Below, one piece after another: positions 31,868-35,674 of a stretch of 35,674 bases of DNA. The notes beneath the pieces were generated by a model. It did not search any database, was not told where the DNA came from, and worked only from the letters and a program-made list of their open reading frames with translations. A program made the translations under genes and the position numbers. Position 1 is the stretch's first letter, and each line of letters opens with the position of its first letter. This stretch comes from Acrocarpospora corrugata (lineage in GTDB: Bacteria > Actinomycetota > Actinomycetes > Streptosporangiales > Streptosporangiaceae): the NCBI RefSeq assembly GCF_009687845.1, contig NZ_BLAD01000104.1, positions 1 through 35,674 on the forward strand, read 5' to 3'.

Positions 31868-33240
31868 CCGGGTGGGAGCAGCTCGTGACGACGGCGCTGC
31901 TGGGGAGCGATCGGGGTACCGGCGCCAGCCCGGTGGGTGTGCTGGAGCAGGCCGCTGTGGAGGCGGTGGCGCGGCGGGCCGGGCAGTCGCCGGTGCGGGC
32001 CGAGCCGCTGGCCGTGGCTCCGGTGGAAACGCTGCCGCTCGCGCCGCCGCGTGCTGCCGATCGGCTGGCGCGGATGCTCGCGGGCGAACAGGGCCGCCTG
32101 ATCGGTGAGTGGCTGGAACTCGCGGTGGCGCACGGGGTCCGGGTGCCGGCGCGGCTGGTTCCGCAGCTGCTCGACCTAGGCGCGCGGGACCGGTCCGTCC
32201 GGGCTCACCTCGGGGTGCTGGCCGGGGCGCGGGGGCGCTGGCTCGCCGAGCTCAACCCGGCCTGGTCGTACCTGCAGCAGGAGTCGTCGGGGGAGGGACT
32301 GCTGGACCACGGGGTCTGGGAGTTCGGCGCCAGCGGCGATCGTCGCGCCTTCCTGCGGCGGCTCCGGGCCGCTTCGCCGGACGACGCCCGCGAACTGCTG
32401 GCCGTCGGCTGGGACAACGAGCCGCCCGTCGAGCGCGCGGCCTTCATCGCCACCTTCGCGGACCGGCTCGGCCCGGCCGACGAGCCGTTCCTGGAAGCCG
32501 CGCTCGACGACCGCCGCCGCGAGGTCCGGCGGGAGGCGGCCGACCTGCTGACCCGGCTGCCGGGGTCCCGGCTCGCGCTGCGGATGGCCGGGCGGGCCGC
32601 CACACTGCTGGTCCGGGACGTGACCAGGCTGACGGTCGAGCTGCCCGAGCGGTGCGACAGCGCGATGGAGCGGGACGGCATCAGGAGCGAACTTCCGGCC
32701 GGTCGCAGCGGTGGCCGCAAGAGCTGGTGGCTGCAACAGCTGATCGCGCACACCCCGCTCGACTTCTGGACCGGGCATTTCGGGCTCACCGCCGGCGAGA
32801 TCACCCGCCTGCCCGTCGCCGACTGGAGGCGTGAGGTCCTGATGGGCTGGACCAGGGCGGCCATCCTCCAGCAGGACGCCGACTGGGCCCGCGCGCTCTT
32901 CGACGCCGAACCGCTCACCGACCTGCTCGCCGTGCTGCCGCCGGCCGAACAGTCCGAGCGGGCCGCCGAACTCGTCCGGGCCAAGGACGTCAACGGCCAG
33001 CTGATCATGATGCTGGGCGGCATCGCCCGCCCGTGGAGCGGGCCGCTCGCCGCGGCCGTCCTGGAGCGGGTCGCCGAGGTCGCCGCCAGCCAGCCGTGGA
33101 ACGCCGGGGAGCTGGCCAAACTCGCCGCAGAACGCCTCGACCCCGCCCTGCACGACCAGCTGGGACACCTCCCCGACGCTCTGAGCGTCCTGCCGACCAC
33201 GCTGCGTTTCCGATTCGACTTGACCGAGGAGTTCTCGTGA
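31864..33240 (+). CDS. DUF5691-type protein of the MoxR operon
   Basis: This 458-residue, Ala/Leu/Arg-rich helical protein has a layout suggestive of HEAT-like repeats (for example RRAFLRRLRAASPDDARELL, EPFLEAALDDRRREVRREAADLL). I recognise it as DUF5691 from its place between a SWIM and a MoxR gene and the pattern LAELNPAWSYL with GxxxxRxxFLRxLR; no catalytic motif is seen. GTG 31864 overlaps the SWIM stop as GTGA, and its own stop overlaps the MoxR start in the same way, so stoichiometric translation is likely. A scaffold or adaptor for the ATPase is a reasonable guess, but the function is unknown. Confidence 0.8.
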   Translation: MTGWEQLVTTALLGSDRGTGASPVGVLEQAAVEAVARRAGQSPVRAEPLAVAPVETLPLAPPRAADRLARMLAGEQGRLIGEWLELAVAHGVRVPARLVPQLLDLGARDRSVRAHLGVLAGARGRWLAELNPAWSYLQQESSGEGLLDHGVWEFGASGDRRAFLRRLRAASPDDARELLAVGWDNEPPVERAAFIATFADRLGPADEPFLEAALDDRRREVRREAADLLTRLPGSRLALRMAGRAATLLVRDVTRLTVELPERCDSAMERDGIRSELPAGRSGGRKSWWLQQLIAHTPLDFWTGHFGLTAGEITRLPVADWRREVLMGWTRAAILQQDADWARALFDAEPLTDLLAVLPPAEQSERAAELVRAKDVNGQLIMMLGGIARPWSGPLAAAVLERVAEVAASQPWNAGELAKLAAERLDPALHDQLGHLPDALSVLPTTLRFRFDLTEEFS

Positions 33241-34316
33241 CCACCGTATTGCGCCCCCACGCGGAAGATCAGTACGCGGACGAGCTGGTGATCCTGGCCA
33301 AGGCCGACGACCGCCCCCGCCCGCCCGGCTGGAAACTCTCGCCGTGGGCGGTCACCACCTACCTGCTCGGCGACCCCGACCACCCGGGCGGCCCGATCAC
33401 CCCCAAGTACATCGGCCCGCGCCGGATCGTCGAAGTGGCCGTCGCCACCCTGGCCACCGACCGGGCGCTGCTTCTGCTCGGCGTCCCCGGCACGGCCAAG
33501 ACCTGGCTCTCCGAGCACCTGGCCGCCGCCATCAGCGGTGACTCCACCCTGCTGGTCCAAGGCACCGCGGGCACCGCCGAGGAGGCCATCCGGTATGGCT
33601 GGAACTACGCCCGCCTGCTCGCCGAAGGGCCATCCCGGGAGGCGATGACACCCAGTCCCGTGATGCGGGCGATGGCGGAGGGGCGGCTGGCCCGGGTCGA
33701 GGAGCTGACCCGGATGCCGTCCGACGTGCAGGACGCCCTGATCACCGTGCTGTCCGAGAAGACGCTGCCGATCCCGGAGCTGAACGAGGAGGTCCAGGCG
33801 GCCAAGGGCTTCAACGTGATCGCCACCGCCAACGACCGCGACCGGGGCGTGAACGAGCTGTCCAGCGCGCTGCGGCGGCGGTTCAACACGGTCGTGCTGC
33901 CGACGCCCGCCACCGCCGAGGAGGAAGTCGACATCGTCTCCCGGCGGGTCGTCCAGCTGGGCCGCAGCCTGGAGCTGCCGGACACGCCCGCCGGGATGGA
34001 GGAGATCCGCCGGGTGGTCACCGTCTTCCGCGAGCTGCGCTCCGGGGTGACCGGCGACGGCCGTACCAAGATCAAGTCGCCGAGCGGGACGCTGAGCACC
34101 GCCGAGGCCATCTCAGTCCTCACCAGCGGCATCGCGCTCGCCGCCCATTTCGGCGACGGCGTCCTGCGCCCCGCCGACGTCGCGGCCGGCATCGTCGGGG
34201 CCGTCATCCAGGACCCCGTGTCCGACCGGGTCGTCTGGCAGGAGTACCTGGAGACCGTCGTACGGGAACGGAAGGACTGGCGTGACTTCTACCGGGCCTG
34301 CCGCGATGCGGGCTGA
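33237..34316 (+). CDS. MoxR-family AAA+ ATPase
   Basis: This 359-residue ATPase has Walker A GVPGTAKT, sensor 1 FNVIATANDRD and the arginine-rich SALRRRFNTVVLP, matching MoxR/RavA-like chaperone ATPases. The expected Walker B DE appears as RVEEL, an Asp-to-Glu change next to the catalytic Glu; PSDVQDALITVLSEK then follows as in the family. GTG 33237 has GAGGAG 5 nt upstream and forms GTGA with the preceding stop. The C-terminal part (TAEAISVLTSGIALAAHFG) is the usual lid. MoxR ATPases remodel VWA-domain partners or help metal insertion, and a VWA gene is usually found nearby. Here it should lie just beyond the window. Confidence 0.93.
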   Translation: MTTVLRPHAEDQYADELVILAKADDRPRPPGWKLSPWAVTTYLLGDPDHPGGPITPKYIGPRRIVEVAVATLATDRALLLLGVPGTAKTWLSEHLAAAISGDSTLLVQGTAGTAEEAIRYGWNYARLLAEGPSREAMTPSPVMRAMAEGRLARVEELTRMPSDVQDALITVLSEKTLPIPELNEEVQAAKGFNVIATANDRDRGVNELSSALRRRFNTVVLPTPATAEEEVDIVSRRVVQLGRSLELPDTPAGMEEIRRVVTVFRELRSGVTGDGRTKIKSPSGTLSTAEAISVLTSGIALAAHFGDGVLRPADVAAGIVGAVIQDPVSDRVVWQEYLETVVRERKDWRDFYRACRDAG

Positions 34317-35674
34317 ACCCCGGCTGACCGTCCTCGGCGTCCGCCACCACGGGCCCGGGTCGGCCCGCGCGGTCCGGGCCGAGCTGGCCAGGCTGGACCC
34401 CGACATCGTCCTCATCGAAGGCCCGCCCGAAGCCGACGCACTGGTCTCGCTCGCCGCCGACCCCGACATGGAGCCACCGGTCGCGCTGCTGGCCCACGTC
34501 CCGGGCGACCCCACCAAGGCGGCCTTCTGGCCGTTCGCCACCTTCTCCCCGGAATGGCAGGCACTCCAGCACGCCGCCGCCACCGGCGTCCCCGCCCGCT
34601 TCTGCGACCTGCCCGCGGCCAACTCCCTGGCCGCCCGCCCCGAAGAACCCGCCGGGCTCCGGGAGGACCCGATCGGTGCGCTCGCCGAGGCCGCCGGCTA
34701 CGACGACCCCGAACGCTGGTGGGAGGACGCCGTCGAGCATCGCGGGGACACCCCGTTCGAGGTGATCGCCGAGGCGATGGCCGCCGTCCGCGACGGCCAC
34801 ATCCCGGACGAGTACGAAGCCCGCCGCGAGGCCCACATGCGTCGGACCATCCGTACGGCGGCCAAGGAAGGCTTCACGAACATCGCCGTCGTGTGCGGCG
34901 CCTGGCATGTCCCGGCCCTGACCCAGCCCGGTACGGCCGTCGCCGACGACCGGGTGCTCAAGGGACTGCCCAAGGTCAAGGCCGAGCTGACGTGGGTGCC
35001 GTGGACGCACGGACGACTGGCCAGCTGGAGCGGCTACGGCGCCGGCATCACCTCACCCGGCTGGTACCACCACCTGTTCGACAATCCCGTCCAGCCGATC
35101 GAACGGTGGCTGACCAGAGCCGCCCGCGTGCTCCGCGAGGAAGGGCTGCCGGTCTCCTCCGCGCACGTCATCGAAGCGGTCCGGCTCGCCCATAGCCTCG
35201 CCGTCCTACGCGGCCGTCCTCTCGCCGGCCTGGCCGAAGTCACCGAAGCCGCGCGGGCCGTTCTCTGCGAGGGCGACGAACTCCCGGTCGAACTGATCCA
35301 GCGGCAGCTCGTCGTCGGCGAGAGCCTGGGTCACGTTCCCGACGCCACGCCGATGGTCCCGCTGCAGCGCCACCTCCGCGACGAACAGCGCCGCCTCCGC
35401 CTCAAGCCGGAAGCGCTCTCCCGCGACCACGACCTCGACCTCCGCAAACCGCTGGACCTGGACCGCAGCAAACTCCTGCACCGCCTCCGCATCCTCGGCG
35501 TCCCCTGGGGAGCCCCCCGCGAAAGCCGAGGAAAGGGCACCTTCAAAGAGGCGTGGACGCTCGAATGGCACCCCGAATACGACATCACTCTGATCGAGGC
35601 CGCCGCCCTGGGCATCACCGTCCCCACCGCCGCCACCACCAAAATCCGCGAGCTCGCCACCCGCCCATCCCACC
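34306..35674 (+). CDS. DUF5682-type protein, partial at the window edge
   Basis: An open frame of 456 codons starts at ATG 34306, overlaps the MoxR stop by 11 nt and runs off the right edge. It matches DUF5682 by the N-terminus GVRHHGPGSAR, LIEGPPEAD and the middle YGAGITSPGWYHHLF. Four spaced motifs, H14/H15 in GVRHHG, E38 in IEGP, REAHMRRTI (about 173-181) and CGAWHVP with H201, resemble the G-x-x-H, E, R-x-x-M and G-x-x-H signature of the TraB/Tiki/EreA-like metal-dependent hydrolase fold. If that is right, the protein may be the enzymatic effector of the operon. The fold assignment is my inference. Confidence 0.85.
   Translation, partial: MRAEPRLTVLGVRHHGPGSARAVRAELARLDPDIVLIEGPPEADALVSLAADPDMEPPVALLAHVPGDPTKAAFWPFATFSPEWQALQHAAATGVPARFCDLPAANSLAARPEEPAGLREDPIGALAEAAGYDDPERWWEDAVEHRGDTPFEVIAEAMAAVRDGHIPDEYEARREAHMRRTIRTAAKEGFTNIAVVCGAWHVPALTQPGTAVADDRVLKGLPKVKAELTWVPWTHGRLASWSGYGAGITSPGWYHHLFDNPVQPIERWLTRAARVLREEGLPVSSAHVIEAVRLAHSLAVLRGRPLAGLAEVTEAARAVLCEGDELPVELIQRQLVVGESLGHVPDATPMVPLQRHLRDEQRRLRLKPEALSRDHDLDLRKPLDLDRSKLLHRLRILGVPWGAPRESRGKGTFKEAWTLEWHPEYDITLIEAAALGITVPTAATTKIRELATRPSH

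Overview
The window is very GC-rich with strong third-position G/C bias. It has GTG and TTG starts, GTGA/ATGA stop-start overlaps, a LuxR-type large ATPase regulator, and SWIM, DUF5691 and DUF5682 type genes. This fits a filamentous actinomycete, with a Streptosporangiaceae-like organism as my best guess from gene content. I see no tRNA, rRNA, CRISPR array, insertion sequence or phage gene. Because of the codon bias, many long antisense open frames exist; I treat them as shadows.

Region 1 (1-16151) is an almost complete Wzx/Wzy-dependent exopolysaccharide locus. On the minus strand lie, in transcription order, two tandem GT4 glycosyltransferases, an asparagine-synthase-like amidotransferase and a Wzx-like flippase, followed by a second group: sugar-nucleotide epimerase, WecA/MraY-type phosphosugar transferase and a chain-length regulator/tyrosine kinase. 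The 3' end of a probable low-molecular-weight tyrosine phosphatase converges on the kinase at the left edge. On the plus strand are a Wzy-like membrane protein, a third GT4 enzyme, a second epimerase and a UDP-HexNAc-type 6-dehydrogenase. Downstream of them is a secreted L-type-lectin/DUF11 protein behind a structured leader. Dehydrogenase, epimerases and amidotransferase together suggest a polymer with an (amidated) uronic acid.

Region 2 (16164-25506) holds a CMD-family protein with a short-chain dehydrogenase, then a lipoprotein paired with an unusual 1001-residue FtsH-like membrane AAA protease. After that come two secreted peptidases (M14 zinc carboxypeptidase and S8 subtilase) flanking a small XRE-type regulator. 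Several upstream regions here carry striking regulatory structure: helically phased repeats before the lipoprotein, alternative hairpins that can mask the M14 ribosome-binding site, a 15-bp palindrome at the XRE start, and a hairpin overlapping the S8 ribosome-binding site.

Region 3 (25511-30087, minus strand) holds an aldehyde dehydrogenase downstream of a large LuxR-family ATPase regulator.

Region 4 (30167-35674, plus strand, cut by the window edge) is a tightly overlapping operon: SWIM zinc-finger protein, DUF5691 protein, MoxR-type AAA ATPase and DUF5682 protein. A VWA-domain gene is expected next. This is the best candidate for a poorly described system. The SWIM protein contains an in-frame 57-bp minisatellite, and the DUF5682 protein shows motifs reminiscent of the TraB/Tiki/EreA metal-dependent hydrolase fold.
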